DNA of 64,000 bases, taken from NCBI RefSeq assembly GCF_003626635.1, contig NZ_RAZT01000003.1:248001-312000 (forward strand). Direction: 5' to 3'. The first letter of the stretch is position 1, and each line of letters begins with the position of its first letter. A program made the translations under genes and the position numbers. Positions 35,754-44,045 of the stretch are shown here, piece after piece. The stretch comes from Micromonospora musae (GTDB lineage: Bacteria > Actinomycetota > Actinomycetes > Mycobacteriales > Micromonosporaceae). Under the pieces are notes generated by a model. It saw nothing but the letters and a program-made list of their open reading frames with translations. It made no database searches and was not told the DNA's origin.

Positions 35754-36764
35754 GTGACCAGCGCCCCCGGCCGCAGCAGACGACCCACCATGGTGGACGT
35801 GGCCGCCCTTGCCGGGGTGAGCGTGAAGACGGTCTCCCGGGTCGTCAACAACGCCCCCTACGTACAGCCGGAGGTGGCGCAGCGGGTCCTCGCCGCCGTC
35901 GCCGAGCTCGGCTTCCGCCGCAACCACCTGGCCAGCTCGCTCCGCTCCGGCCAGGCCACGGCGACGATCGGGCTGCTCATCGAGGAGATCGCCAACCCGT
36001 TCTACGCCACCATCGCGGGCGCCGTCGCGGAGGTCGCCTCGGAACACGACACGATGCTGCTCATCGCCAGCTCCGAGGAGAACCCGGCCCGGGAGCAGCA
36101 GCTGCTGCGCGACCTCTGCGCCCGGCAGGTGGACGGCCTGCTCGTCGTACCCGCCGGCGACGACCACGCGTTCCTCTGCAGCGAGGTGGAGCGCGGCACC
36201 CCGGCGGTCTTCCTCGACCGGCCGGCCGGCGGGCTGCCGGCCGACACGGTGCTGCTGGACAACCGCGGCGGCGCGAACGCCGGGGTCCGGCAACTGGTCG
36301 AACTCGGCCACCGCCGGGTCGGCATCCTGCTCGACTCGACAGCCATCTACACGATGCGCGAACGGCTGGCCGGCGCGCGGGACGCGCTCACCGCGGCCGG
36401 GCTCGCCGACGACCGCCTGATCCGCTACGGCATCCGGGACCCGGAGACGGCCGCCCGGGTCGTCGGAGAGCTGCTCGACGAGCCCGAACCGCCGAGCGCC
36501 TTCTTCGCCCTCAACAACCGGATCTCACTCGGCGCGGTGGAGGAGCTGCACCGCCGGGGCAGCGACGCGGCCCTGCTCGGCTTCGACGACTTCGACCTGT
36601 CCCGGCTGCTGCCGTACCCGTTCACGGTGGTCGCCTACGACACCCGCACGCTGGCGCGTACCGCGGCCGAGCTGCTCTTCCGCCGGATCCAGGGCGACCG
36701 GTCCGCGCCGCGTGACCTGTTGATCCCCACCGAGCTGGTCGACCGGGGCCTGCCCCGGCGCTGA
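35754..36764 (+). CDS. LacI-family transcriptional regulator
   Basis: 336 residues from GTG 35754 (MTSAPGRSRRPTMVDVAALAGVSVKTVSRVVNN). The LacI helix-turn-helix with hinge helix (QRVLAAVAELGFRRNHLASSLRSG) is followed by a periplasmic-binding-protein-like sugar sensor (IGLLIEEIANPFYATIAGAV, VVPAGDD, HRRVGIL, ALLGFDDFDL). It probably represses the divergent GH2 gene through the palindrome at 35654-35669 and is released by a sugar from that enzyme's substrate. Full length. Confidence 0.92.
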   Translation: MTSAPGRSRRPTMVDVAALAGVSVKTVSRVVNNAPYVQPEVAQRVLAAVAELGFRRNHLASSLRSGQATATIGLLIEEIANPFYATIAGAVAEVASEHDTMLLIASSEENPAREQQLLRDLCARQVDGLLVVPAGDDHAFLCSEVERGTPAVFLDRPAGGLPADTVLLDNRGGANAGVRQLVELGHRRVGILLDSTAIYTMRERLAGARDALTAAGLADDRLIRYGIRDPETAARVVGELLDEPEPPSAFFALNNRISLGAVEELHRRGSDAALLGFDDFDLSRLLPYPFTVVAYDTRTLARTAAELLFRRIQGDRSAPRDLLIPTELVDRGLPRR

Positions 36765-36770
36765 ACCCCT

Positions 36771-36801
36771 GCCCGCGACGGCCGTCGACCGGCGCGCGGG
36801 C
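36771..36801. terminator. Hairpin between the convergent LacI and DUF2470 genes
   Basis: GCCCGCG (36771-36777) pairs with CGCGGGC (36795-36801). It fills most of the 43-base gap. Confidence 0.5.
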
Positions 36802-36807
36802 GGCCGC

Positions 36808-37551
36808 TCAGCCGGCGGCGGCGCGCGGGCAGATCATCGGGTGCAGCAGCCGGACCAGCTCGGCGTGGTCGGCCACCGGCGCCGGGAAGGCCAGCCGCGC
36901 CCGACGCCGGGCCCCCGGCCCACCGAGGGCCACCGCGAGACCGTACCGGTCGATCCGGACCACCCGGGGCGCGTCGGCCGGGTCGTCGGCGACCAGGCCG
37001 AAGTGCCGGCGAAGGTAGGCGCTCACCTCGTCGCCGTGGTGGTCGGCCAGGTCGGCCAGCAGCTCGGCCTCGATCGGGTGCAGCGGGTCGGGCTCGGCCC
37101 CGGCGTAGACGTCGGGGTCGACGCGACGGACGTCGTCGGCGCGCTCCCAGCGGGCCTCGGCCACCTCGAAGCGGAACAGGCGGAACCGGCGGCCGAGGTC
37201 GAGCAGGTCACCGGTCGGCTCGACGGCGGCGAAGTCCTGCGCCGCGGCGCGGGCCTCCGCGCCGCCCAGTTCGACGGCCCAGCCGGAGACCCAGGCCCGC
37301 CCGAGCGAGGGCGCGCCCGCCGCGGGAGGCAGGTCGAGCACGTCGAGGACGATCGCCACGTCCTCGTCGCCGTCGACCGGCCGCAGCGCCGCGGCGAGAT
37401 CGCTGACCACCGGCACGAGCAGCAGCACCCGCCCCTCCGGGTCGGTCACGTGCCGTACGTGGTGCGGGCCGGGCCGGTGCGCCAGGTGGACGAGGCCGGG
37501 GAGCCGGCCCGCGACGAGGGTACGGATGATCTCGGCGGGGCTGGGTCCCAT
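36808..37551 (-). CDS. DUF2470 / HugZ-like protein, iron-box controlled
   Basis: 247 residues from ATG 37551 with AAGGAGA upstream. The N-terminal ~150 residues resemble a split-barrel flavin/heme-binding fold (GRLPGLVHLAHRPGPHHVRHVTDPEGRVLLLVPVVSDLAAAL). The C-terminal ~90 residues are a DUF2470 domain (PIEAELLADLADHHGDEVSAYLRRHFG...VVRIDRYGLAVAL...HAELVRLLHPMICPRA). Proteins of this type include heme oxygenase-like HugZ enzymes, so a role in heme or iron use is likely. An IdeR/DmdR-type iron box just upstream supports iron regulation. Divergent from an rpsD paralogue sharing the box. Confidence 0.78.
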   Translation of the reverse strand: MGPSPAEIIRTLVAGRLPGLVHLAHRPGPHHVRHVTDPEGRVLLLVPVVSDLAAALRPVDGDEDVAIVLDVLDLPPAAGAPSLGRAWVSGWAVELGGAEARAAAQDFAAVEPTGDLLDLGRRFRLFRFEVAEARWERADDVRRVDPDVYAGAEPDPLHPIEAELLADLADHHGDEVSAYLRRHFGLVADDPADAPRVVRIDRYGLAVALGGPGARRRARLAFPAPVADHAELVRLLHPMICPRAAAG

Positions 37552-37566
37552 GGCGCGATCTCCTTA

Positions 37567-37585
37567 GTAGGTTAGGCTTACCTAA
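37567..37585. promoter_or_regulatory. IdeR/DmdR-type iron box
   Basis: GTAGGTTAGGCTTACCTAA matches the 19-bp DtxR/IdeR consensus TTAGGTTAGSCTAACCTAA at 17 positions. It is centred between the divergent DUF2470 gene and rpsD paralogue, about 15 bases from the first start and 36 from the second, so it could control both. Confidence 0.78.
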
Positions 37586-37620
37586 CTAGCACCATAGAGC
37601 ACCTGATCGGAGACGTCCAC

Positions 37621-38232
37621 GTGAACCAAGCCCGGCCCAAGGTCCGGCTCTCCCGCGCCCTCGGTATCCCCCTCACCGCCAAGTGCGTCCGCTACGTCGA
37701 GCGCCGCCCCTACCCGCCGGGCGTACACGGGCGGCAACGCCGCAAGACCTCGGACTACCAGGTACGGCTGCTGGAGAAGCAGCGGCTGCGCCACCAGTAC
37801 AACGTCAGCGAGACCCAGCTGCGCCGCACCTTCGACGAGGCCGCCCGGGGCGCCGGGAAGACCGGCGAACGTCTGGTCACGCTCCTGGAGCGCCGCCTCG
37901 ACGCCGTGGTCCACCGCGCCGGCCTGGCCCGCACCATCTACCAGGCGCGCCAGCTGGTCGCGCACGGCCACATCACGGTCGACGGTCGCAAGGTCGACCG
38001 CCCCTCCTACCGGTTGCGCCCCGGCCAGCTCGTCGGAGTCCGCGAGCGCAGCCGCGAGCTGCTGCCGTTCCAGGCCGCCGCCGCCGGCACGAACCGGGGA
38101 GACGGCCCGGGACAGCCGTACCTGGACGTGGACCTGGCCGGCCTCCGGGCGACGCTGCTGCGCGAGCCGACCCGGAACGAGGTGCCGGTGATCTGCGACG
38201 AGCAGCTCGTCGTGGAGTACTACTCCCGCTGA
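37621..38232 (+). CDS. rpsD: 30S ribosomal protein S4, stand-alone form
   Basis: 203 residues from GTG 37621, with GGAGA seven bases upstream. S4 binds 16S rRNA early in 30S assembly. The S4 RNA-binding domain is intact ([53 protein letters not shown]), as is the C-terminal [16 protein letters not shown]. The N-terminus lacks the four zinc cysteines of C+ S4 and resembles the cysteine-free S4 of Streptomyces. It is outside any ribosomal operon and sits behind an iron box, so it may be an alternative S4 made under metal limitation (inference). Whether a second S4 exists cannot be seen here. Confidence 0.92.
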   Translation: MNQARPKVRLSRALGIPLTAKCVRYVERRPYPPGVHGRQRRKTSDYQVRLLEKQRLRHQYNVSETQLRRTFDEAARGAGKTGERLVTLLERRLDAVVHRAGLARTIYQARQLVAHGHITVDGRKVDRPSYRLRPGQLVGVRERSRELLPFQAAAAGTNRGDGPGQPYLDVDLAGLRATLLREPTRNEVPVICDEQLVVEYYSR

Positions 38233-38240
38233 CCCCGCCG

Positions 38241-38269
38241 CCCCGGCACGGTCGACCCCCGTGCCGGGG
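38241..38269. terminator. Bidirectional terminator between rpsD and the ABC exporter
   Basis: Perfect 11-bp arms CCCCGGCACGG (38241-38251) and CCGTGCCGGGG (38259-38269) with a 7-base loop, exactly filling the gap between two convergent genes. Confidence 0.8.
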
Positions 38270-40066
38270 TCAGCGGGTCTGCTCCAGCCACGAGGCGTAG
38301 AGCAGACCGTAGGTCGACTCCGGGTCCCGGACCAGCTCGTCGTGGGGCCCGCGCTGCACGATCCGACCCCGGTCGACCACGATCACCTCGTCGGCGGCCT
38401 GCGCGGTCGAGAGCCGGTGCGCGATGGCGAGGGTCGTCCGACCTCGGGTGACCGCGTCCAGGGTCCGCTGCAGGCGCACCTCGGTGGCCGGGTCGACGGC
38501 GCTGGTCGCCTCGTCGAGCACCAGCAGGTCCGGGTCGGCCACGTACGCCCGGGCCAGCGCCACCAGCTGCCGCTCCCCCACGCTCAACGCCTCACCGCGC
38601 TCGCCGACCGGAGTGTCCAGCCCGGCGGGGAGCCCGTCCAGCCAGTCCGCCAGGCCCAGCTCGTTGAAGGCCGCCACGAGCTGCTCGTCGGAGAGCTCCG
38701 GGCGGGCGAACCGGACGTTCTGCCCCACCGTGGCGTCGAAGAGGAAACCGTCCTGCGGAACCATCACCACCCGGGCGCGCAGCGAGGCGAACCGCACCTC
38801 GTTCAACGGCACCCCGGAGAGCAGCACCGCGCCGCCGGTCGGGTCCATGAGTCGGGTGAGCAGCTTGGCGAAGGTCGTCTTGCCGCTGCCGGTCTCGCCG
38901 ACCACCGCCACCCGGCTCTTCGCCGGGATCTCCACCTCGATGTCGTGCAGCACCGGCGCGCCGCCCGGGTACGCGAAGCCCACCCCGGCGAAGCGGATGT
39001 CCAGCGGACCGGACGGCAGGTCACGGCCCTGCTCGGCCGGATCGGCCACGTCCGGGGCCACGTCGAGCACGTTCAGCACCCGGCGCCAGCCGGCGATCGC
39101 GTTCTGCGCCTCGTTGAGCACCTCGGTGGCGATCTGCACCGGCTGGATGAAGAGGGTGACCAGGAAGAGGAACGCGGTCAGCTGGCCGATGCTGAGCGTG
39201 CCCCCGACGCCGAGGACGACGCCGAGCGCCACCACGCCGGCCAGCGCCAGCCCGGCCGCCAACTCACCCACCGAACTGCCCATGATGCTGATCCGGATGG
39301 CCCGCTGCTGCGCCCGGCGCTGGCCGTCGATCGCCTCGTCGAGGCGGCGGCCGGTGCGCTCCGCGATGCCGTACGCCCGGATGACCGGCGCGCCGACCAC
39401 GCTCTCACCGATCGCACCCAGCAGCGTTCCGGTGCGCTGCCGGACGATGCCGTACGCGGTGCCGAGGCGACGCTGCAGCGACCGGATCACGAAGACCGCC
39501 GGCAGGAAGGCGGCGAGGACCATCAACGTCAGCTGCCAGGAGTACGCCAGCATCACGATCGTGGTCACCACCAGCTGACCAAGGTTGACCAGCAGGATCA
39601 CCCCGCCCCACTGGAGGAACTGGGTGATCTGGTCGACGTCGCTGGTGACCCGCGAGACCAGCGAGCCGCGCCGCTCGGACTGCTGGTGCAGCATCGACAG
39701 GTCGTGCACGTGGCGGAACGCCCGGATCCGGACGTTCGCCAACGCGGTCTCGCTGACCGTGAAGAGGCGGCGCATCATCAGGTAGCCGCAGAGCGTCGTC
39801 ACCGCCAGGATGACCGCGGCGGCCGTCACCACCGTCCAGATCACGCCGAGGTCGAGCCCGCCGACGATGCCGTTGTCGATGCCCTGCTGCACGGCGACCG
39901 GCACGGCCACCCGGCCGACCATGTAGACCAGGGCCAGGGCGAGCGTGCCGAGCAACCCGGTACGCAGCTCCGGGGAGAGCGCGAGGCCGCGCCGCAGGGT
40001 CTGCCAGGTCGTCTCGGTCGGTTCGGGCGCCTCCGCCCCGCGCTGTGCGGTGCTCGTCGTGCTCAC
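38270..40066 (-). CDS. ABC exporter half-transporter with degenerate signature
   Basis: 598 residues from GTG 40066. An N-terminal six-helix type I exporter domain is followed by a nucleotide-binding domain from ~350. Walker A GETGSGKTT, Q-loop MVPQDGFLFD, Walker B LLVLDEATSAVD with catalytic Glu, and H-loop IAHRLS are intact. The signature reads ALSVGERQL instead of LSGGQ. Its partner has the opposite defects, so the pair fits a heterodimeric exporter with one consensus and one degenerate ATP site. Likely multidrug or lipid export. A 59-bp repeat unit separates it from the upstream partner. Confidence 0.9.
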   Translation of the reverse strand: MSTTSTAQRGAEAPEPTETTWQTLRRGLALSPELRTGLLGTLALALVYMVGRVAVPVAVQQGIDNGIVGGLDLGVIWTVVTAAAVILAVTTLCGYLMMRRLFTVSETALANVRIRAFRHVHDLSMLHQQSERRGSLVSRVTSDVDQITQFLQWGGVILLVNLGQLVVTTIVMLAYSWQLTLMVLAAFLPAVFVIRSLQRRLGTAYGIVRQRTGTLLGAIGESVVGAPVIRAYGIAERTGRRLDEAIDGQRRAQQRAIRISIMGSSVGELAAGLALAGVVALGVVLGVGGTLSIGQLTAFLFLVTLFIQPVQIATEVLNEAQNAIAGWRRVLNVLDVAPDVADPAEQGRDLPSGPLDIRFAGVGFAYPGGAPVLHDIEVEIPAKSRVAVVGETGSGKTTFAKLLTRLMDPTGGAVLLSGVPLNEVRFASLRARVVMVPQDGFLFDATVGQNVRFARPELSDEQLVAAFNELGLADWLDGLPAGLDTPVGERGEALSVGERQLVALARAYVADPDLLVLDEATSAVDPATEVRLQRTLDAVTRGRTTLAIAHRLSTAQAADEVIVVDRGRIVQRGPHDELVRDPESTYGLLYASWLEQTR

Positions 40067-40125
40067 CGGTTCGGCCTCTCGTTCGCGACTGCGGGGCTCC
40101 GCTGCGCTGCACTCCTCGCGCTCAC
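40067..40125 (-). repeat. 59-bp coupling-preserving repeat, copy 3
   Basis: Same unit as at 24640-24757. Mini-cistron GTG 40125 to TGA 40063-40065, same first 17 residues and ending PNR. Its GTG overlaps the stop of the upstream exporter gene and its TGA overlaps the GTG of the downstream one. One synonymous change (GAA to GAG) and different last three codons distinguish it from the trp copies. Confidence 0.85.
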
Positions 40126-42002
40126 CGGTCCACCTCGATCTCCAGACCCGAGTGCAGTGGATCCGCCTCGGGGTCGTACGGCTGCTCCTGGGTCCGCTCC
40201 ACCTCGGCCTGCTCGTAGGCGGTGACCAGGTTCGCGTAGCCGGGCACGGTGGCGAGCAGCTCGGCGTGCGTGCCCCGGGCCAGCACCCGGCCCTGCTCGA
40301 CGTAGATCACCTCGTCGGCGAGCGCGATGGTGGCCCGCCGGTACGCCACCACGAGGATCGAGGCGGGGCTGACCCCGGAGCGGTCGGCGGAGCGCAGCCC
40401 GGCCAGGATGGCGGCCTCCACCCGCGGGTCGACCGCGCTGGTGGCGTCGTCGAGCACCAATAGCCGCGGCCGGCCCGCCAGGGCGCGGGCCAGCGTGATC
40501 CGCTGCCGCTGCCCGCCGGAGAGCGAGGTGCCGCGCTCCCCGACCATGGTGTCCAGCCCGTCGGGCAGCGCGGCCACGAAGCCGTCCGCCTCCGCCAGCC
40601 GCAGCGCGGCCCACACGTCGTCGTCGGTGACGCCCGGCCGGTCCAGCGCGATGTTGGCCCGGACGGTGTCGTCGAAGATGAACGGCACCTGGGCGACGAG
40701 CGCCGCGGTGCGGGCCAGCGACCCGGCGGTCAGCTCGCGTACGTCCACACCGTCCAGGGTGACGGCGCCGGAGCGCGGGTCCACCAGCCGTACGGCCAGA
40801 GAGGCGATCGTCGACTTGCCGGCGCCGGTCGGCCCGACCAGCGCCACGGTCTTCCCGGGCGGCACGGTGAAGGAGACCTCGCCGAGCACCTCGGCGCCGG
40901 GCAGGTGCGCCTCGGCCGGCTCGTACGCGAAGGAGACGTCGTCGAAGGTGAGCGGGGCCGGCGTCGGGTCGGCCGGGTCGAGCTCGCGGTCGCCGTACGG
41001 CATCTCGCCGGTGGCGTCGAGCACCCGGCGCAACCGGTCCCAGCCGGCGACGCTGCGCGGCAGCTCGGCCAGCACCCAGCCGATCGCCCGCACCGGGAAG
41101 GCCAGGACCGTGAAGAGGAAGGCGACGCTGACCAGTTCGGCGACGCCGATCGCGCCCTGCCGGAGCCGGAACGTGCCGACCACCAGGACGGCGAGGGTGC
41201 CGAGGCTGGGCAGGGTCTCGAGCATCGGGTCGAAGACGCCGCGCAGCCGACCCACCGCGATGAGCGAGTCCCGCAGCTCACCGGCGCGGCCGGCGAAGCG
41301 GCCGGTCTCCTGCGCCTCCCGCCCCATCGTCTTCACCACGAGCGCCCCGTCGAAGCTCTCGTGCGCGATTCCGCTGACCTCGGCGCGCAGCCGCTGGGCG
41401 CGCGCCTGCCGGGGCGCCATCCGGCGGGAGTAGATCACGTTCAGCACGAAGAGCGCCGGGAAGACGGCGAGCCCGACCAGGGCCAGCGCCCAGTCGGTGG
41501 CGAAGAGGGAGGCGACCGCGCCGACCAGCATGACCAGCGTGCCCACCGCGAACGGCAGGGGCGCGATCGGGTACCAGGCGGCCTCGACGTCGGAGTTCGC
41601 GTTCGAGAGCAGGGTGCCGGTGGAGTTGCGGTGGTGCCAGGCCAGCGGCAGCTCCAGATAGCGGCGGGTGACCCGGCGGCGGTACGCGGCCTGGAGCCGG
41701 TACTGCATGTAGCCGGCGCCGAGCCGGCGGCCGAAGATGCCCACCACCCGCACGACGCTGATCCCGAAGAGCGCCACCGCCGCCAGCGCCAACGTGCCCG
41801 CGGCGACCGAACCGCGTTCGATCGAGGGGACGACCACGTCCCCGACCACCGCGCCGACCACGTACGCGCTGGCGATCACCATGGATCCGAAGAGCACGCT
41901 GCCGACGACCGCGACCGTGAAGATCCGTGGCTGTTCCCGGATCGCCCGCCCGAGGACGGCCAGTCCCCGACCGACGACGTCCCGATTCGTACCGCTCGAC
42001 AC
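40122..42002 (-). CDS. ABC exporter half-transporter with degenerate ATP site
   Basis: 626 residues from GTG 42002, chosen for the GGGGGAG just upstream; an upstream TTG at 42026 is also in frame. Six-helix exporter domain, then a nucleotide-binding domain. Walker A GPTGAGKST and signature LSGGQRQR are intact. Walker B is LLVLDDATSAVD (catalytic Glu replaced by Asp) and the H-loop reads VVAYRRAT (His replaced by Tyr). Paired with the downstream gene's altered signature, this builds one degenerate and one consensus ATP site, the usual asymmetry of heterodimeric exporters. Confidence 0.9.
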   Translation of the reverse strand: MSSGTNRDVVGRGLAVLGRAIREQPRIFTVAVVGSVLFGSMVIASAYVVGAVVGDVVVPSIERGSVAAGTLALAAVALFGISVVRVVGIFGRRLGAGYMQYRLQAAYRRRVTRRYLELPLAWHHRNSTGTLLSNANSDVEAAWYPIAPLPFAVGTLVMLVGAVASLFATDWALALVGLAVFPALFVLNVIYSRRMAPRQARAQRLRAEVSGIAHESFDGALVVKTMGREAQETGRFAGRAGELRDSLIAVGRLRGVFDPMLETLPSLGTLAVLVVGTFRLRQGAIGVAELVSVAFLFTVLAFPVRAIGWVLAELPRSVAGWDRLRRVLDATGEMPYGDRELDPADPTPAPLTFDDVSFAYEPAEAHLPGAEVLGEVSFTVPPGKTVALVGPTGAGKSTIASLAVRLVDPRSGAVTLDGVDVRELTAGSLARTAALVAQVPFIFDDTVRANIALDRPGVTDDDVWAALRLAEADGFVAALPDGLDTMVGERGTSLSGGQRQRITLARALAGRPRLLVLDDATSAVDPRVEAAILAGLRSADRSGVSPASILVVAYRRATIALADEVIYVEQGRVLARGTHAELLATVPGYANLVTAYEQAEVERTQEQPYDPEADPLHSGLEIEVDR

Positions 42003-42212
42003 GTTCTCCCCCGCCGTAAGCCGCAATTATCTCCCCCATCCTTACCGGTCCGGGGGTGGCCCCGCCGTCCGCCCGGCTATGTCGGCCGTCACGTGGCCGA
42101 CACAGCGGTGGGCCGGGCGGATCGGGCCGCGTCCGGCCGGCCGCGACCTGGTCCCTCCGGTCCCCGACGTGCCGACGGGCCGCCGCGGCGCGCCGGGCGC
42201 CGCGTCCCGGCT

Positions 42213-42218
42213 TACCAT
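42213..42218 (+). promoter_or_regulatory. -10 box of the TIGR03085-type gene (leaderless)
   Basis: TACCAT lies 6 bases before ATG 42225. The preceding ~200 bases (42003-42212) contain only the exporter promoter region; nothing else is recognisable. Confidence 0.5.
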
Positions 42219-42224
42219 CTGGTC

Positions 42225-42854
42225 ATGCCCCGGTACGCCCGAGCCGAGCGCGACGCGCTGGCCGATCTCATGCTCACCCTGGGACCGGATGCGCCGACGG
42301 TCAACGAGGGCTGGTCGGTCCGCGATCTCGCCGCGCACCTCGTGGTCCGGGAACGCCGGCCGGACGCGGCCGGGGGGCTCGTGCTCCGTCCGCTGCGCGA
42401 CTACGCCGAGCGGGTCCGGCGGGACGTGGCCGCACGTCCCTTCGCCGAGCTGGTGGCCCAGGTGCGCCGGCCGCCGCTCTGGAGCCCGGTCAGCAACCCG
42501 CTCACGGACGAGCTGGCCAACACGATGGAGTTCTTCATCCACCACGAGGACGTGCGGCGGGGCGGGGCCGGGTGGTCGCCTCGCGAGCTTCCCGCCGGGC
42601 TGCGGTCCACGCTGTGGCGGCGGGCCGCCCCGCTCGCCCGGCTGGCGCTGCGCCGGTTCCCCGCGGACGTCTACGTGCAGGCGCCCGGTCACGGGCAGCT
42701 CTCCACCGGTCGGGGTGGCGAGCAGCTGCGGCTGGTCGCGCCACCGGGCGAACTCACGCTCTTCCTCTCCGGGCGGCAACGGGTTGCCCGGGTTCAGTTG
42801 GACGGCCCGGCGGAGTTGACGCAGCGGCTGCGCGGGGCCAACCTCGGCATATAA
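42225..42854 (+). CDS. DinB-like metal-binding protein (TIGR03085 type)
   Basis: 209 residues from ATG 42225. The N-terminal block RAERDALADLMLTLGPDAPTVNEGWSVRDLAAHLVVRERRPDAAGGL matches the actinobacterial TIGR03085 family of the DinB/mycothiol-dependent maleylpyruvate isomerase superfamily. Candidate metal histidines are H in DLAAHL and HH in MEFFIHHEDVRRG. The C-terminal domain is beta-rich (VYVQAPGHGQL...LTLFLSGRQRVARVQLDG). Function is uncharacterised; mycothiol- or metal-dependent chemistry is plausible. It stands alone. Confidence 0.8.
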   Translation: MPRYARAERDALADLMLTLGPDAPTVNEGWSVRDLAAHLVVRERRPDAAGGLVLRPLRDYAERVRRDVAARPFAELVAQVRRPPLWSPVSNPLTDELANTMEFFIHHEDVRRGGAGWSPRELPAGLRSTLWRRAAPLARLALRRFPADVYVQAPGHGQLSTGRGGEQLRLVAPPGELTLFLSGRQRVARVQLDGPAELTQRLRGANLGI

Positions 42855-42858
42855 CTCA

Positions 42859-42901
42859 GTGCACATAATCGGTCACTCACCGACCGTCCTGCAATGTGCA
42901 C
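42859..42901. promoter_or_regulatory. Inverted repeat upstream of the terpene synthase gene
   Basis: GTGCACAT (42859-42866) and ATGTGCAC (42894-42901) enclose a second dyad TCGGT-cactc-ACCGA (42869-42883). It could be an operator for the terpene synthase or a terminator for the preceding gene; the AT-richer arms favour an operator. Confidence 0.4.
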
Positions 42902-42977
42902 CCAGCGACCCGAACCGATCTCTCCTCCCGTACGCTTTCCCGCGTCGTTCGCACCGGACGGCGCGAGTGGGGGCACG

Positions 42978-43919
42978 ATGCGGACCTTCGCGGTCTCGGC
43001 GCTGCGGGAACCCCCCTTCCCCGCACGGCGCCATGACAGCACGGATCGGCTGACGGGGGAGAGCACTGCCTGGGCGCAGAGCTTCGGTCTGATCGAATCC
43101 GGTCACCGGCTGAGCCGGCTGCGCCGGGCCGACGCGGCCGGGCTGGCCGGTCGGGCCGCGCCCGACGGCCCGCTCGACGAGGTCCGGCTGCTGACCGACC
43201 TGATCTCCTGGCTCTTCGTGATGGACGACGCCTGCGACGAGGACGGCCTCGGCGCCGCGCCCACCCGGCTCGCACCGGTCGTCGCGAAGCTGCTCGACGT
43301 GCTCGACGGGCACGGCGAGGGGCCGGTGACACCGTCCGCCGGCCCCCTCGGCGCCGCGCTGCACGATCTCTGCCGCCGGGTACGCGCCCACGGCCACTCG
43401 GCCCTGCTGCTGCGCTTCGTGAGCCGGGTCCGGGACTACCTGCTCGCGCTGCTGTGGGAGGCGAGCAACCGGGAGCACGGGCGGGCGCCCGGGGTGGCCG
43501 AGTACGTGCAGATGCGCCGGCACACCGGCGGCGTACACCCCAGTTTCGCGCTGACCGACCTGGCCCTGGCGGGCTTCCCCGGCGCCGCGACCCGGACCGA
43601 GCCGGCCCTGCTCACCGTCGACACGCTCGCGGCGGACCTGGTCTGCTGGTGCAACGACGTCTTCTCCTACTCGAAGGAACGCTCCGCGCCGGACGGGCAC
43701 AACCTGGTCACCGTGATCGCCCGGGAGTCCGGCCGCGACGAGCTCGCGGCGCTGCACGCGGCGGCGGACCGGTTCAACGACACCCTGTCGGCGTACCTGG
43801 CGGCGGAGGCGGAGCTGCTCGCCGCGGGCGACCCGGCGGTCAACCAGGTGCTCGCCGCACGGCGCAACTGGGTACGGGCCACCTACGACTGGTCGTTGGT
43901 CGCCGCCCGGTACGCCTGA
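42978..43919 (+). CDS. Class I terpene synthase
   Basis: 313 residues from ATG 42978 with GGGGG upstream. The aspartate-rich metal motif DDACDED (within ISWLFVMDDACDED) and the NSE triad NDVFSYSKE (NDxxSxxxE) are both intact and correctly spaced in an all-helical fold. A pyrophosphate-sensing Arg is likely in MRRHTGG, and the chain ends in RYA. The enzyme ionises a prenyl diphosphate (probably farnesyl) and cyclises it. Product unknown. It is slightly shorter than the usual 320-350 residues. No cytochrome P450, methyltransferase or prenyl synthase lies beside it, so it is an orphan. Confidence 0.88.
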   Translation: MRTFAVSALREPPFPARRHDSTDRLTGESTAWAQSFGLIESGHRLSRLRRADAAGLAGRAAPDGPLDEVRLLTDLISWLFVMDDACDEDGLGAAPTRLAPVVAKLLDVLDGHGEGPVTPSAGPLGAALHDLCRRVRAHGHSALLLRFVSRVRDYLLALLWEASNREHGRAPGVAEYVQMRRHTGGVHPSFALTDLALAGFPGAATRTEPALLTVDTLAADLVCWCNDVFSYSKERSAPDGHNLVTVIARESGRDELAALHAAADRFNDTLSAYLAAEAELLAAGDPAVNQVLAARRNWVRATYDWSLVAARYA

Positions 43920-44001
43920 ACGGCCACGCCGGCCGCCCTTCCGGACGATCACCGGGGGTAGCCCGGCCGGGGGTGCCACGCATACCCTTCGGTAACCACC
44001 A

Positions 44002-44023
44002 TGACGTGACGCCCGTCACGTCA
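44002..44023. promoter_or_regulatory. 22-bp palindrome before the acyl-CoA ligase gene
   Basis: Perfect 10-bp arms TGACGTGACG (44002-44011) and CGTCACGTCA (44014-44023) around CC. It lies 22 bases before the ATG, within the likely leader or promoter (possible -10 TACCCT at 43983-43988). Strongly operator-like; no regulator gene is adjacent. Confidence 0.65.
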
Positions 44024-44045
44024 CACCCCCGAAGGCGGCACAGCG

